Assembly: GCF_021284765.1 (NCBI RefSeq)
Contig: NZ_CP089924.1
Span: 2,188,001-2,252,000 of the forward strand
Direction of reading: 5' to 3'
Length of the DNA: 64,000 bases
From: Lysobacter sp. 5GHs7-4
Lineage (GTDB): Bacteria > Pseudomonadota > Gammaproteobacteria > Xanthomonadales > Xanthomonadaceae
The position numbers and the translations under genes were made by a program. Positions 55,186 to 63,920 of the stretch are shown piece after piece. The notes beneath the pieces are model-generated. The model searched no databases, was not told the origin of the DNA, and saw nothing but the letters and a program-made list of their open reading frames with translations. Each line of letters opens with the position of its first letter. Within the stretch, counting starts at the first letter, position 1.

Positions 55186-56034
55186 CTATCGGCTGGCGCG
55201 ACGCGCGCGGACCTGCCAACAGGCCGCGACGAAGCGTACGTACGCGCCCTGCAGGTAGGGATCGAACGCGCCGCGCACGCTGTCCAGCACCCGTGCGCGC
55301 GTGGCCTCGTCCACGGCCTGCAGCGCGAGGCCGACCGGGCCCAGGCGGCTCAGGTAGTAGCTCAGCTCCGATGCGGGAAACCTGCATTCGACCTCGACCG
55401 GGCGGATATCGATGTCGCTCCAACCGCCGGCGCCCAGAATCGTGCGTACCTGCGCGGGATCGGCGAACGCGAACTGCCCCGGCCCCTGGCTGGGGCGGAC
55501 GGGCAGCTCCGGCAACAAGGGCGCGGCCGCGCGCTCGGCGGCGGTCATGAACGGATTGTCCGCGGCGCCGCGCCAGACCACCGCGCACAGCGCGCCGCCG
55601 GGCCGGGTCGCATGCAGCAGATTGGAAAAGGCCTGTACCGGGTCGTTGAAGAACATCAGGCCGAAGCGCGACAGGATCAGGTCGAACTGCGCGGCAGCGA
55701 AGGCATGGGTCTGCGCGTCGGCGACGACGAAGTGCGCCGATGAGCCGACGGCGAGGGCGCGCTCGCGGGCCAGTGCGATCATCGGTTCGGAAATGTCGAT
55801 GCCGGTGCACTCGCCCTCACGGCCCAGCCGTTGCGCGGCCGCCAGGACGACGGAACCGGTGCCGCAGCCCACATCCAGCACGCGCTCGACGCCGCCTTCC
55901 GGGACGGCTTGCAGCAGCAAGTCCTGCAGCGGCCGGTACATGCCGTCCAGCAGTTCCTGCGCCTCCACCCAGGCGCAGCCCGAAGCGCCGTTCCACTGAT
56001 GGGTCTGGGTCTTGCCGGTCTGCGCCGCGCTCAT
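55186..56034 (-). CDS. Class I SAM-dependent methyltransferase (UbiE/MenG-like)
   Basis: The 282-residue protein has motif I VLDVGCGTGSVVLAAAQRLG (about 65-85), motif II CTGIDISEPMIALARERA, and motif IV FDLILSRFGLMFFNDPVQAF. It has a WRG segment typical of enzymes methylating small metabolites. The ATG at 56034 has AGGAGA upstream. It is divergent from a MerR regulator gene whose operator overlaps its promoter, so it is probably controlled by that regulator. Confidence 0.85.
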   Translation of the reverse strand: MSAAQTGKTQTHQWNGASGCAWVEAQELLDGMYRPLQDLLLQAVPEGGVERVLDVGCGTGSVVLAAAQRLGREGECTGIDISEPMIALARERALAVGSSAHFVVADAQTHAFAAAQFDLILSRFGLMFFNDPVQAFSNLLHATRPGGALCAVVWRGAADNPFMTAAERAAAPLLPELPVRPSQGPGQFAFADPAQVRTILGAGGWSDIDIRPVEVECRFPASELSYYLSRLGPVGLALQAVDEATRARVLDSVRGAFDPYLQGAYVRFVAACWQVRARRASR

Positions 56035-56083
56035 GTCGCTCTCCTGTGGCTTGTCATCGATGGGGGTTGGCGGCACTGTGCAA

Positions 56084-56105
56084 CTTCAAGTCGACTTGAG
56101 GTCAA
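56084..56105. promoter_or_regulatory. SoxR-box-like MerR operator in divergent promoter
   Basis: CTTCAAGTCGACTTGAGG (56084-56101) contains the perfect palindrome TCAAGTCGACTTGA (56086-56099). On the minus strand TTGACC (56100-56105) begins a -35 followed by this palindrome, as in MerR-class promoters with over-long spacers. The sequence is close to the classic SoxR box (CCTCAAGTTAACTTGAGG). It lies in the gap between the methyltransferase and MerR genes. Confidence 0.65.
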
Positions 56106-56109
56106 GGGC

Positions 56110-56547
56110 ATGGACGAGCTGGACATCGCGGAGGTCGCGCAACGCGCCGGCCTGCCGACTTCCACCCTACGGTATTACGAGGAAAAGGGCCTGATCGCCC
56201 CGATCGGGCGGCGCGGACTGCGGCGCCAGTACGGGGCGGGCGTGCTCGAACGCTTGGCGCTGATCGCGCTCGGTCGCGCCGCCGGTTTTCCGCTGGACGA
56301 GATCGCGCAGATGTTCGCGCCGGACGGGCAGCCGCGTATCGAACGACAAAAATTGCTGGCCAGGGCCGACGAGATCGACGCGGCCATCCGCCGCCTCAGC
56401 GGCTTGCGCGACGGCCTGCGGCACGCGGCCGCGTGCCGGGCGGCCAGCCATATGGAGTGCCCTAGCTTCCGACGCATTCTGCGGGCGGCGGCGTCGGGCG
56501 CCATCTCGACTAGGCCCGAGCGGAATGCCCGCCGCGCGCGCCAATAG
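56110..56547 (+). CDS. MerR family transcriptional regulator
   Basis: The 145-residue protein has the MerR DNA-binding head (IAEVAQRAGLPTSTLRYYEEKGLI), the ALGRAAGFPLDEIAQMF helix, and a dimer coil (LARADEIDAAIRRLSGLRDGL). Two Cys follow near the end (AAACRAASHMECPSF) and could bind a metal, cluster or thiol signal. Length is normal for the family. The SoxR-like palindrome and divergent methyltransferase gene identify its target. Confidence 0.9.
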   Translation: MDELDIAEVAQRAGLPTSTLRYYEEKGLIAPIGRRGLRRQYGAGVLERLALIALGRAAGFPLDEIAQMFAPDGQPRIERQKLLARADEIDAAIRRLSGLRDGLRHAAACRAASHMECPSFRRILRAAASGAISTRPERNARRARQ

Positions 56548-56666
56548 AAGGACCGGGGGGCTGCTGGTTGTGTACTCAGGGCGGGGCACGCGCGCTTAGC
56601 GTGCCTTTCCAACGTGAATCGGCGGGCGATCCCGTACCATGGCCGCCTGAAACAGGGGGCAGGACA

Positions 56667-57575
56667 ATGACGAAACAATGGCGCAGCGCATGCGTGCTCG
56701 CGATGGGCATGGCATTTTCGCCGCTGGCGGCATGGGCTCAGGACAAGGCGGCGGTGCTGATATACGACGAGTCCGCGGCGACCGTTTCCGGCGCACGCAT
56801 GCTCACCGGCTTCGAGCGCTTGCCCGAGCCGGGAGAAAAACCGGTCTGGACCGACGGCAGTCGATTGGACGACATCGGCGTGAATCTGCTGGCGGGCGGC
56901 GGCCTGATCGGCGCCGGCATCGCCGATGCACGCGCGCAGGAGCAGCGCAATACCTCCATCGCCGCTCTGCGCACGGCGATGACGCGCGACGATCGCCTGC
57001 GCGACCTTATCGAAAGCTCGGTAAGCGATGCTGCGCGGGCGCAAGGGTTCGCGTCGTCGCGGGCGGTACGCTCGCGCGGCGTGAATCAGGGCTCTATCTC
57101 CCGTGTGTTGACCGCACCGAAGGACGGAACCGGCATTGCCGTGCAGAACGCCCCGGGCCTTCAAATGGTCACCCTGAGCTGGGACGATCGGCAGCTGCTG
57201 CTGGCGATGGATGTGCGCTTCTATCGACACAACGGCAGCGATCGCATGCCGATACGCGAAACCGGGCGCCGCCTGGTGAGGTACGTGGGGCCGCAGTCCC
57301 CAGCCGGCACCGACCCGGTCGCCTACTGGTCGGCGCAGGACGGAGCGCGCTTCCTGGCGCAGGTCGAACTTGGATTGCAGCGTTTGCAACCGCTGGTATG
57401 GGACGAAACGCTCGAACCCGCCAAGGCATCGCGCAAGGACACCACCTCGCTGCAGATCGGACAGAGCACGCAAAGCTTCCCGGGCCGCTTGTGGAAGCAG
57501 GAGGGAGGCTACGCCTACCTGCACAACAAGGATGGCGGCATCACCGTGGTCGCCACGGACCCGGCGGCGCCGTAA
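56667..57575 (+). CDS. Secreted hypothetical protein
   Basis: The ATG at 56667 follows AGGGGG. The 302-residue protein has a signal peptide (KQWRSACVLAMGMAFSPLAAWA). The rest contains GARMLTGFERLPEPGEKPVW, LLAGGGLIGAGIADARAQEQ (a possible hydrophobic hairpin), and an all-beta second half ending GGYAYLHNKDGGITVVATD. I do not recognise the family. It lies upstream of a TolA-like gene on the same strand but with a 220-base gap. Confidence 0.72.
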   Translation: MTKQWRSACVLAMGMAFSPLAAWAQDKAAVLIYDESAATVSGARMLTGFERLPEPGEKPVWTDGSRLDDIGVNLLAGGGLIGAGIADARAQEQRNTSIAALRTAMTRDDRLRDLIESSVSDAARAQGFASSRAVRSRGVNQGSISRVLTAPKDGTGIAVQNAPGLQMVTLSWDDRQLLLAMDVRFYRHNGSDRMPIRETGRRLVRYVGPQSPAGTDPVAYWSAQDGARFLAQVELGLQRLQPLVWDETLEPAKASRKDTTSLQIGQSTQSFPGRLWKQEGGYAYLHNKDGGITVVATDPAAP

Positions 57576-57794
57576 GCCGCCAGCCGGATACCTCGCCGGC
57601 GCCCGGTCCCGCATCCGCTGCGCGACCGGGCGGCCGCATTGCGACCTCGCCGTCAGCAGGGCGCGGCCATATCCGGCAAGTCGGATCGGGTGCCAGCTCG
57701 GCCGGGCGCATTGGCCTCACTGGCGCGCCTGGGCCGCAAGTGCAAGGATCGCGTGCGCGGCGAGAACGCTGCCATCCAACTCATGGGGATTTCG

Positions 57795-58166
57795 ATGGCC
57801 CGTTACACGCTGGCGTTGTTGGCAGGTTCGATGGTGTCCGCGGCCGGTGCGCAGGAGCCGGCGCCGCAAAACCCCAATGTCTACCTCTACGCGAAAGCCA
57901 TCCAGCACGCGATCCTGCAACGTTGGACGCGGCCCGATTCGGTGGCCGTAGGTCAGCGCTGCGCCCTGGAGATCAAGCAGTTGCCCGGTGGCATGGTCGT
58001 CGAGGCGTCGGTGGCGGCCGACTGCGAATACGATGCGGTCGGCCAGCGATCCATCCAGGCCGCGGTGCTCAAGGCGCAGCCGCTCCCTTATGCGGGGTTT
58101 GAGGACGTGTTCCAACCGCGGATACGGCTGCAGTTCGTAGCGCAGGACATCGCGCAGTCGCCTTGA
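57795..58166 (+). CDS. TolA/TonB C-terminal-like periplasmic protein
   Basis: The ATG at 57795 has GGGGA upstream at good spacing. The 123-residue protein has a signal peptide (ARYTLALLAGSMVSAAGA) and a domain that fits the TolA/TonB C-terminal pattern: YAKAIQHAILQRWTRPDSV, CALEIKQLPGGMVVEASVAADC, and SIQAAVLKAQPLPY with FEDVFQPRIRLQF. Such domains contact envelope proteins. Free-standing periplasmic copies are uncommon. An ATG at 57783 is an alternative start. Confidence 0.72.
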   Translation: MARYTLALLAGSMVSAAGAQEPAPQNPNVYLYAKAIQHAILQRWTRPDSVAVGQRCALEIKQLPGGMVVEASVAADCEYDAVGQRSIQAAVLKAQPLPYAGFEDVFQPRIRLQFVAQDIAQSP

Positions 58167-58232
58167 AACGGCGCTGCGTCGCTAGCGCCGCCCGCCGTTC
58201 AATCGCAAACGCAAACAAAGGAAGATTCGGCC

Positions 58233-58553
58233 ATGGAGATCACGACGAAGGATTTCTTTAGGGCGGTGCATCTGGCGAAGATTCATGCCCCTGTGCATTG
58301 GACCGTAGCCGATCGCGGCCCTTACAAGGTGAGGGTCGAAAGCAAGGGCGGCAGGCACGTCTATCTGGACGTTTCCGAAAGCGACTGGGAGGACGGCTGG
58401 ATGCGGCCGTTCCGGCAGAACATGTCCCAGTGGGATGCGCGCGCGCTGCCGGTGTTGGGCGCATCCCTCGCGCGCATCCTCGTTCCCCTGGCTCCTAGCC
58501 CCGAGATAGCCACGGTCCGGCTCACCCCCAAGGATTGGACGCCGGCGCCTTAA
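58233..58553 (+). CDS. Hypothetical protein
   Basis: The 106-residue protein (MEITTKDFFRAVHLAKIHAP...) has no signal peptide and looks like a compact alpha/beta fold rich in Trp and Pro (SESDWEDGWMRPFRQNMSQWDA). AAAGGAAG precedes the ATG. I do not recognise it. Its gene is convergent with the aminopeptidase-like gene, 15 bases away. Confidence 0.65.
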   Translation: MEITTKDFFRAVHLAKIHAPVHWTVADRGPYKVRVESKGGRHVYLDVSESDWEDGWMRPFRQNMSQWDARALPVLGASLARILVPLAPSPEIATVRLTPKDWTPAP

Positions 58554-58567
58554 GCCGGACGACCGAT

Positions 58568-59680
58568 TCAGCGCCGACCGCCTGCGTTTTCCTCGGTCAG
58601 CGGCCGCACGTAATCGACCAAGCTGACGAGCAGCTTGCCGGGCTCTTCCCACTGCACCATGTGCGAGGAATGCTCGAACCAGACCCCGCGCTTGTAGGGC
58701 GCCCGGACCTGCGCCAGCCAGGCCGCGGTCGGTTCCGACGGCGTGGTGTAGTCGTGGCGCCCCATGAACATCAGCACCGGAATCGGGAACTCGCGCACAC
58801 CGCTCATGTCGGTCGCCAGGAACTCCGGTAGCAGCCGGCCCAGCGAGAACACATTGCCCTGATCCACGGCGGCGCGGTCGCAGTCGTCGTACTCGGGCGA
58901 CAGCAACGGTGCGCGGTAGTAGTAGAGCGAGGTGTCGCGGTAAGCGCTGAGGCCGCCGTAGTGCTGCGCCCACTTGCGTGCGGCGATGATACGTTCGCGG
59001 GTGATGGGCTGGTCCCCGGGGTAGGGCGCGATCGCCTCCATCTCCGCGATCGCCGCCTGATTGCCTTCGGCCTTGGCCTGGCGCATGCCGTGATCGAAGC
59101 TGATGCGCTCGTTCTCGCGCACGTTGATGACCTGGCCGATGCCGATGTAGGCATAGAACAAGTCAGGACGCTTCAGCGCCGCCTGCATCGCGACGATGGT
59201 GCCCCAACTGTGGCCCATCAGCACCAGCTTGCGCTTGCCGTAACGCTTGCGCAGGTACTCGGCCACTTCGATGGCGTCGTCGACGTAGCGCGGGATATGC
59301 AGGGTGTCGGCGTAGCCGTTCGGATCCTGCTGGGTGTAGGTCTTGCCCGCGCCGCGCTGGTCCCAGTTGGCGACGGTGAAGTATTCCTCGATAGGCCGCT
59401 GGAACTGCCACATCGCCGGGATCAGCGGCGACGCCGGCCCGCCGTGCACCACCAGCATCATCGGGTTGTCCTTGTCCTGGCCGCGCACGTTGACCCACTG
59501 CTGGACGCCGCCGGCCTCGATCGCGTAGGCCTCCTGCACGCCGTTGGGGCTGAGGATGCGCCCCAGGTCCTGGATCACGGCACGCGCATCGGCGTACTTG
59601 GACGTGTCCTTGCATTCGGCCGCTCTGGCGGTGGGAATCAGGAGCAGCAACAGCACGAGCAGCAGCGACAGTGTCTTCAT
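58568..59680 (-). CDS. Secreted proline-iminopeptidase-like alpha/beta hydrolase
   Basis: The 370-residue protein starts with a signal peptide (KTLSLLLVLLLLLIPTARA). It has the hydrolase motifs HGGPASPLIPAMWQ and WDQRGAGKTYTQQD (oxyanion region), GHSWGT (nucleophile Ser), and the late Asp/His in HDYTTP and FEHSSHMVQWEEP. The WDQRGAGKT and HGGP segments are the hallmark of the S33 proline iminopeptidase family. It probably trims peptides outside the cytoplasm. The frame beyond 59680 is not part of the gene. Confidence 0.85.
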   Translation of the reverse strand: MKTLSLLLVLLLLLIPTARAAECKDTSKYADARAVIQDLGRILSPNGVQEAYAIEAGGVQQWVNVRGQDKDNPMMLVVHGGPASPLIPAMWQFQRPIEEYFTVANWDQRGAGKTYTQQDPNGYADTLHIPRYVDDAIEVAEYLRKRYGKRKLVLMGHSWGTIVAMQAALKRPDLFYAYIGIGQVINVRENERISFDHGMRQAKAEGNQAAIAEMEAIAPYPGDQPITRERIIAARKWAQHYGGLSAYRDTSLYYYRAPLLSPEYDDCDRAAVDQGNVFSLGRLLPEFLATDMSGVREFPIPVLMFMGRHDYTTPSEPTAAWLAQVRAPYKRGVWFEHSSHMVQWEEPGKLLVSLVDYVRPLTEENAGGRR

Positions 59681-59765
59681 GGGCGGGCCTTCGGCAGTGT
59701 GGGAGAACCGACACGTGGCCGCACGATGTACTGGACCGTTACGCCGGATGCAAGGGCGCGTGTTC

Positions 59766-59787
59766 GTATCGGTGCGGTTACCGATAC
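59766..59787. promoter_or_regulatory. Possible operator upstream of the S33 hydrolase gene
   Basis: GTATCGGT and ACCGATAC (six-base loop) form an inverted repeat about 90 bases ahead of the hydrolase start. It could be a regulator site. The rest of the 300-base gap to the next gene shows nothing notable. Confidence 0.35.
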
Positions 59788-59982
59788 GGATACGGCCATG
59801 GGGCGCGCGGTTGCACCCTCGGCGCCTGCGCCCGCCTACGTGGCGTGCAAGGCCCGAAACGGCAACGAGCATCACGCACGAGCTGGTTCGATGACTCGCG
59901 CCGGCATTGCGCCGGCGCGTGGAGCGCTCCGTGTAGCCGCGACAACGCCGGATCCGGCGTTTGGCGATCGCGTCCTGAGAAC

Positions 59983-61158
59983 CTAGCGATTCACCGATGG
60001 CCCGTTCACGCCCACGTAGCCGTTCGCGCAGCCCGTGGTGCAGGTGGTGGCCAGCATGTTGTAGACGATGCGTCCGGCGTTGCTCTTGGAGCGGAAATGG
60101 CCGACGCCGCCGCTGGTGTCGCCGCCGCCGGCGTTGTAGGGGCTGCCGTCCGACCAGTCCCAGTCGTAAGCATAGGCGCTGCTGCCGGTACCGATATCCA
60201 CCTGCGCCTTGACGTTGCTGGCGGCGTTGAACAGCGCGCCGCTGCTGCAGCCGCCGGCATAGCTGGTGGTGAAGCAATGGACCTGATCGTAGAGGCCGGC
60301 GGTGATGGTGTAGAACGAGATCGTGTTCAGCAGGGTCGGCATGGCGCGCAGGCTGTTGCTGCCGCTGCCGGTCCAGCGGTTGTAGCCGTAATAGACCACG
60401 CCCGAACTGGGGTACAGGCCGAAGGTGTAGTAGTCGTACGGAAAGACGTAGGCCTCGGCGTTGCAGGTAGGCGCGTAGGGCGACTGATAGCCGGTGCTCA
60501 GACAGGTCTGCAGGCCGCGCAGGCCGCCGCCGATGTTGACGAAACGGCGCACGCTGCCGTGGTAGCCGTAGTAGCGCAGCATCGCCAGGGTCATCGACGA
60601 GCCCAGCGAGTGGGCGACCACGTCGACCTGGCTGCGCCCGGTGTACAGCTTCACCTTGTCGATGAAGGTCTTGAGGATCTGGTACTTGGCCGGCTCGTGG
60701 TAGTTGTACTGCGGTGTGGCGCGCTCGTCCGCGTCCAGGTAGGTCACGCCGAACAGTTCGCAATCGTTGTAGCCGCGCGCCTTGAGTTCGTCGTAGATCG
60801 AGTAGGCCGGCGTCGTGTAACCGGTCACCGCCGAGGGCGGCATGTCGAAGCTGATCGCGCTGTCGCCGTTGCCGGACACGAACACCACCGGTGTGCGCGT
60901 GGCGGTGCAGGCGCCGCCGCCGAATCCGCCGCTGCCGACGCCCGGGCTGAAGCCGCCCGCGTACTGGCTGGCCGTGCCCAGGCAGGTGTAGCCGTTGTTG
61001 GCGCCGCAGTCCAAGGCCTGCGCCGTGCCCGGTGCGATGAGCGCGAGACTGGCGAGTGCGGGAAGCGCGGCGGTCAGGCCGACGCCATGCAGTTGCGCCT
61101 TCAGACGGCGCGTAGCGGACAGCGCGAGCGAAACGTAAACCAGCGTGCTGCGGAACAT
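59983..61158 (-). CDS. PhaZ7-like extracellular PHB depolymerase
   Basis: The 391-residue protein has a long signal peptide (about 48 residues, ending PGTAQA). The mature sequence closely follows the PHB depolymerase PhaZ7 of Paucimonas lemoignei: CGANNGYTCLGTASQYAGGF, SGNGDSAISFDMPP, ARGYNDCELFGVTYL, the nucleophile AHSLG with Ser184, the catalytic Asp in YDQVHCF, and the catalytic His in GVGHFRSKSNAG. PhaZ7 degrades native (amorphous) short-chain polyhydroxyalkanoate outside the cell. No separate substrate-binding domain is visible, as in PhaZ7. The gene is divergent from the MACPF gene. Confidence 0.88.
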   Translation of the reverse strand: MFRSTLVYVSLALSATRRLKAQLHGVGLTAALPALASLALIAPGTAQALDCGANNGYTCLGTASQYAGGFSPGVGSGGFGGGACTATRTPVVFVSGNGDSAISFDMPPSAVTGYTTPAYSIYDELKARGYNDCELFGVTYLDADERATPQYNYHEPAKYQILKTFIDKVKLYTGRSQVDVVAHSLGSSMTLAMLRYYGYHGSVRRFVNIGGGLRGLQTCLSTGYQSPYAPTCNAEAYVFPYDYYTFGLYPSSGVVYYGYNRWTGSGSNSLRAMPTLLNTISFYTITAGLYDQVHCFTTSYAGGCSSGALFNAASNVKAQVDIGTGSSAYAYDWDWSDGSPYNAGGGDTSGGVGHFRSKSNAGRIVYNMLATTCTTGCANGYVGVNGPSVNR

Positions 61159-61373
61159 GAGAGCCCTCCCCAGGGTGTCAGTTCGACCACATCGAAAGCC
61201 GGATTCGGGCGATGGTGGACCGGTCTGCGCGCCTTGGGTATTGCACCTATGGGCGATGCCGCGCGTGTTTGAGGGGCGCGGATCGCGACGGCCTTCACGG
61301 TTCCGCTGCGGGTGCGTTCGTAGGGACAGGGGCCGTCGCGCTCCCATCCCACCCGCCCACGGAGCGCCGCCCG

Positions 61374-63920
61374 ATGCCGACCCCTGCCCGCAAGAACGAC
61401 GAGGCCCAGCTCGAGGACTATCTGAAGGCCCTGGGCCTGAAGAATCAGATCAAGGTCGTCAAGGCCTACGGCATCGATTCGCTGGAGTTCCTCAAGGCGG
61501 TCTGCGCCAATCCGGGCGAACGCAAGGCGCTGGCGCAGCAGATTCGCGGCGATACGCCGGACGGGCCGGCGCGCATCGCCGCCGGCATCGTCGAGAAGCT
61601 GACCGCCAAGCAGGTGCAGCAGCGCATCGACCAACTGGCCGCCGAAAAAGAAGACGCCGGCAGCGCCGGCTTCGACCGCAAGAAGCAGCAGCTGGCCGAT
61701 GCGATCGAAGCGGTGGAGAAGCTGCGCAAGGACACCGCCGACGCGGCCGCCGCCGACCGCGACGCGGTGGTCAAGCAGGCACAGACGCAGCTGGACCGTA
61801 TTCTGGGCAAGGTCAACGCGCGCGACCTGTTGAAGGCCGGCGACGCCGGATTCGCGACCATCGCCGGCGCCACCGCCCTGATGGAGCGCATCCAGGACGG
61901 CCTGCAGAGCAAGATCGCCGACAGCCTCAACAGCTACCTCGACCAGCGCCCGCGCAGCACCGCCGAATTGCTGGAAGAAAACCAGCTGCTGCGCGGCTAC
62001 TGCGCCACTGCTGGCGGACTGCTGCGCGCCAGCGGCTCCAACCTGCTCGACATGGCCGGTCTGCTGGGCAAGGGCGCGGCGGTCAGCACGATGGATTTCG
62101 ATTACAGCAGCGAGGAGGCCTACAGCGAGGCCACGCACCAGTTCGAGACCTCGGCCACTTCGTACTCCACCGCCAATACCGCCAAGGGCGCGATGTTCCT
62201 GGGCTCGGGCATCGGCGCCGCCAGTCTGATGGCGCAATACGCCAATGCCAGCCAGCGGCAGAAGGACCAGGCCGCGATGCAGCGCTCGCAGAAGGCGACC
62301 AAGTTGCGCGTGCACTATCTGTGGGCGCCGCAGGCCACCCTCAGTCTGCCGACCAACCGTTTCGCGCTGAGCGAGGAAGCGCTGGACGCGCTGCGCGCCA
62401 TCCAGGCGGCGGACGCGGCGGAGCAGCGCGCCGGTGCGGTCGAGTTCCTGCGCTCCTTCGGCAGCCATGTGTTCTGCACCGCGGTGTTGGGCGGTTGGTA
62501 CAAGCACGTGGCCAAGGCCAGTTGCAGTTCGTCCGAGCGCATGCGCACGCTGGACGAGGCGTTGTCCAGCGCCACGAACTGGGCGGTGTCGGCCTCGGTG
62601 TCCTACATCGGCCTCACTGGCGCAGGCTCGGCGTCGACCGCGCACGCGGGCGGCGTCAGCGCGGCGCGGGCCAGCTCCACCGCGATGTCCTGCACCGTCA
62701 AGGACCAACAGGTCTCGGTGGCCACCAGCGTGTTCGGCGGGCTGCCCGAGCTGCCCAGCGAACTGTGGCTGACCAGCGTGAAGGCCAATGCCCATTGGCA
62801 GGTGATCGACCGCAGCGACGAGCAAGCGGTGTGGAAGATCGTCGCCCTGCTGCCGGAAAAGTCGCTGGGCTTTGACCGCAAGCGCATGGCCGAACTGCTG
62901 GAGCGCACCTGGATCAACGACATCTTCATCCCGTCCATCGCCATCGCCGATGTGCGCGAGGCACTGCGCCTGAAAGCGCCGGCGAACGCCGCGGCCATGA
63001 CCGATGCGATGCTGGCGTTGACGCGTCCGCCGACGATGCGGCTGGTGGTGTTCCAGCGCCGCTGGGAGCAGGCGCAGCAGCATTTCAACGCCGAGATCCA
63101 GTTGCCGCACGGCTACAAGATCCTGTCCGGCGGCGTGTCGGGCGTGACCCAGGTGGCCGGCAACTTCATCGTCGCCAGCTACCCCAAGGTGACCGGCAAG
63201 GGCCGGGACGAGCGGTGGAGTTGGTGCGCGCGCATGAAGGACATCAAGCATGCCTCCAAGATTCACCACGCGATGACCATCGTCGCCCTGCACGATCCCG
63301 ACGACGCCTGGGACGTGCAGATCTTCGCCAAGGACGCCACGGCCCTGCGCAGCCGCCACGAAATCGCCATACAGCCGCCCGGCGACTACCTGCTGACCGG
63401 CTGCGGCGGCGAGGTGACCAGCTTCGAAATCGCGGCGCTGAAAGCCTGCGGATTCGCGCAGCTGGACGGCCGGCCGCCGGCCGCGACCGAGCCCAAGTGC
63501 CAGGCGGTGGTGCGCACCGCCGATCTGATCACGCCGTACCCGCACGCGGTCCGCGCCTACGCGATCGGCGTGCGCGCACGCGCCGGCACCGCGATCGAGG
63601 CCGATTACCAGTACCACCGCTTCGGCGCGGCGAGTCAGCACGATCACACCGTCGGCCATGCGCTGCATCCGGGCGGCGATATCGCCAAGCGCAGCGTGAT
63701 GATCGGCGGCGGCGCCTGCCTCACCGACATCGACATGCACCACTGCCTGACCGGGTCGCGCCCGGTCGTGGCCGACGCCTACCGCGCAGGCGCGGCGCAG
63801 GTCTACGGTTGGCTGGTGACCAGCAAGGACCATGAGATCAGGCAAGCCAGCGCGATGACCGTCTACACGCTGGGATTGTCGAACGTCGATATCGTGTGGG
63901 AGGAAGAACCCGCGATGTGA
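61374..63920 (+). CDS. MACPF/perforin-domain protein
   Basis: The 848-residue protein has four parts. Residues about 5-40 resemble a small helical SAM-like domain (LEDYLKALGLKNQIKVVKAYG, first 20 residues shown), followed by a coiled coil (about 75-150, KLTAKQVQQRIDQLAAEKED). A MACPF domain spans roughly 200-570, with the signature SFGSHVFCTAVLGG at 361-374 and the amphipathic helix-forming segments on either side. The C-terminal 270 residues form repeating beta modules (LPHGYKILSGGVSGVTQVAG, ending near HDHTVGHALHPGG). There is no signal peptide. MACPF proteins oligomerise into membrane pores; the C-terminal modules probably bind the target. The ATG at 61374 was chosen because the preceding residues are not protein-like. 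Confidence 0.85.
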   Translation: MPTPARKNDEAQLEDYLKALGLKNQIKVVKAYGIDSLEFLKAVCANPGERKALAQQIRGDTPDGPARIAAGIVEKLTAKQVQQRIDQLAAEKEDAGSAGFDRKKQQLADAIEAVEKLRKDTADAAAADRDAVVKQAQTQLDRILGKVNARDLLKAGDAGFATIAGATALMERIQDGLQSKIADSLNSYLDQRPRSTAELLEENQLLRGYCATAGGLLRASGSNLLDMAGLLGKGAAVSTMDFDYSSEEAYSEATHQFETSATSYSTANTAKGAMFLGSGIGAASLMAQYANASQRQKDQAAMQRSQKATKLRVHYLWAPQATLSLPTNRFALSEEALDALRAIQAADAAEQRAGAVEFLRSFGSHVFCTAVLGGWYKHVAKASCSSSERMRTLDEALSSATNWAVSASVSYIGLTGAGSASTAHAGGVSAARASSTAMSCTVKDQQVSVATSVFGGLPELPSELWLTSVKANAHWQVIDRSDEQAVWKIVALLPEKSLGFDRKRMAELLERTWINDIFIPSIAIADVREALRLKAPANAAAMTDAMLALTRPPTMRLVVFQRRWEQAQQHFNAEIQLPHGYKILSGGVSGVTQVAGNFIVASYPKVTGKGRDERWSWCARMKDIKHASKIHHAMTIVALHDPDDAWDVQIFAKDATALRSRHEIAIQPPGDYLLTGCGGEVTSFEIAALKACGFAQLDGRPPAATEPKCQAVVRTADLITPYPHAVRAYAIGVRARAGTAIEADYQYHRFGAASQHDHTVGHALHPGGDIAKRSVMIGGGACLTDIDMHHCLTGSRPVVADAYRAGAAQVYGWLVTSKDHEIRQASAMTVYTLGLSNVDIVWEEEPAM

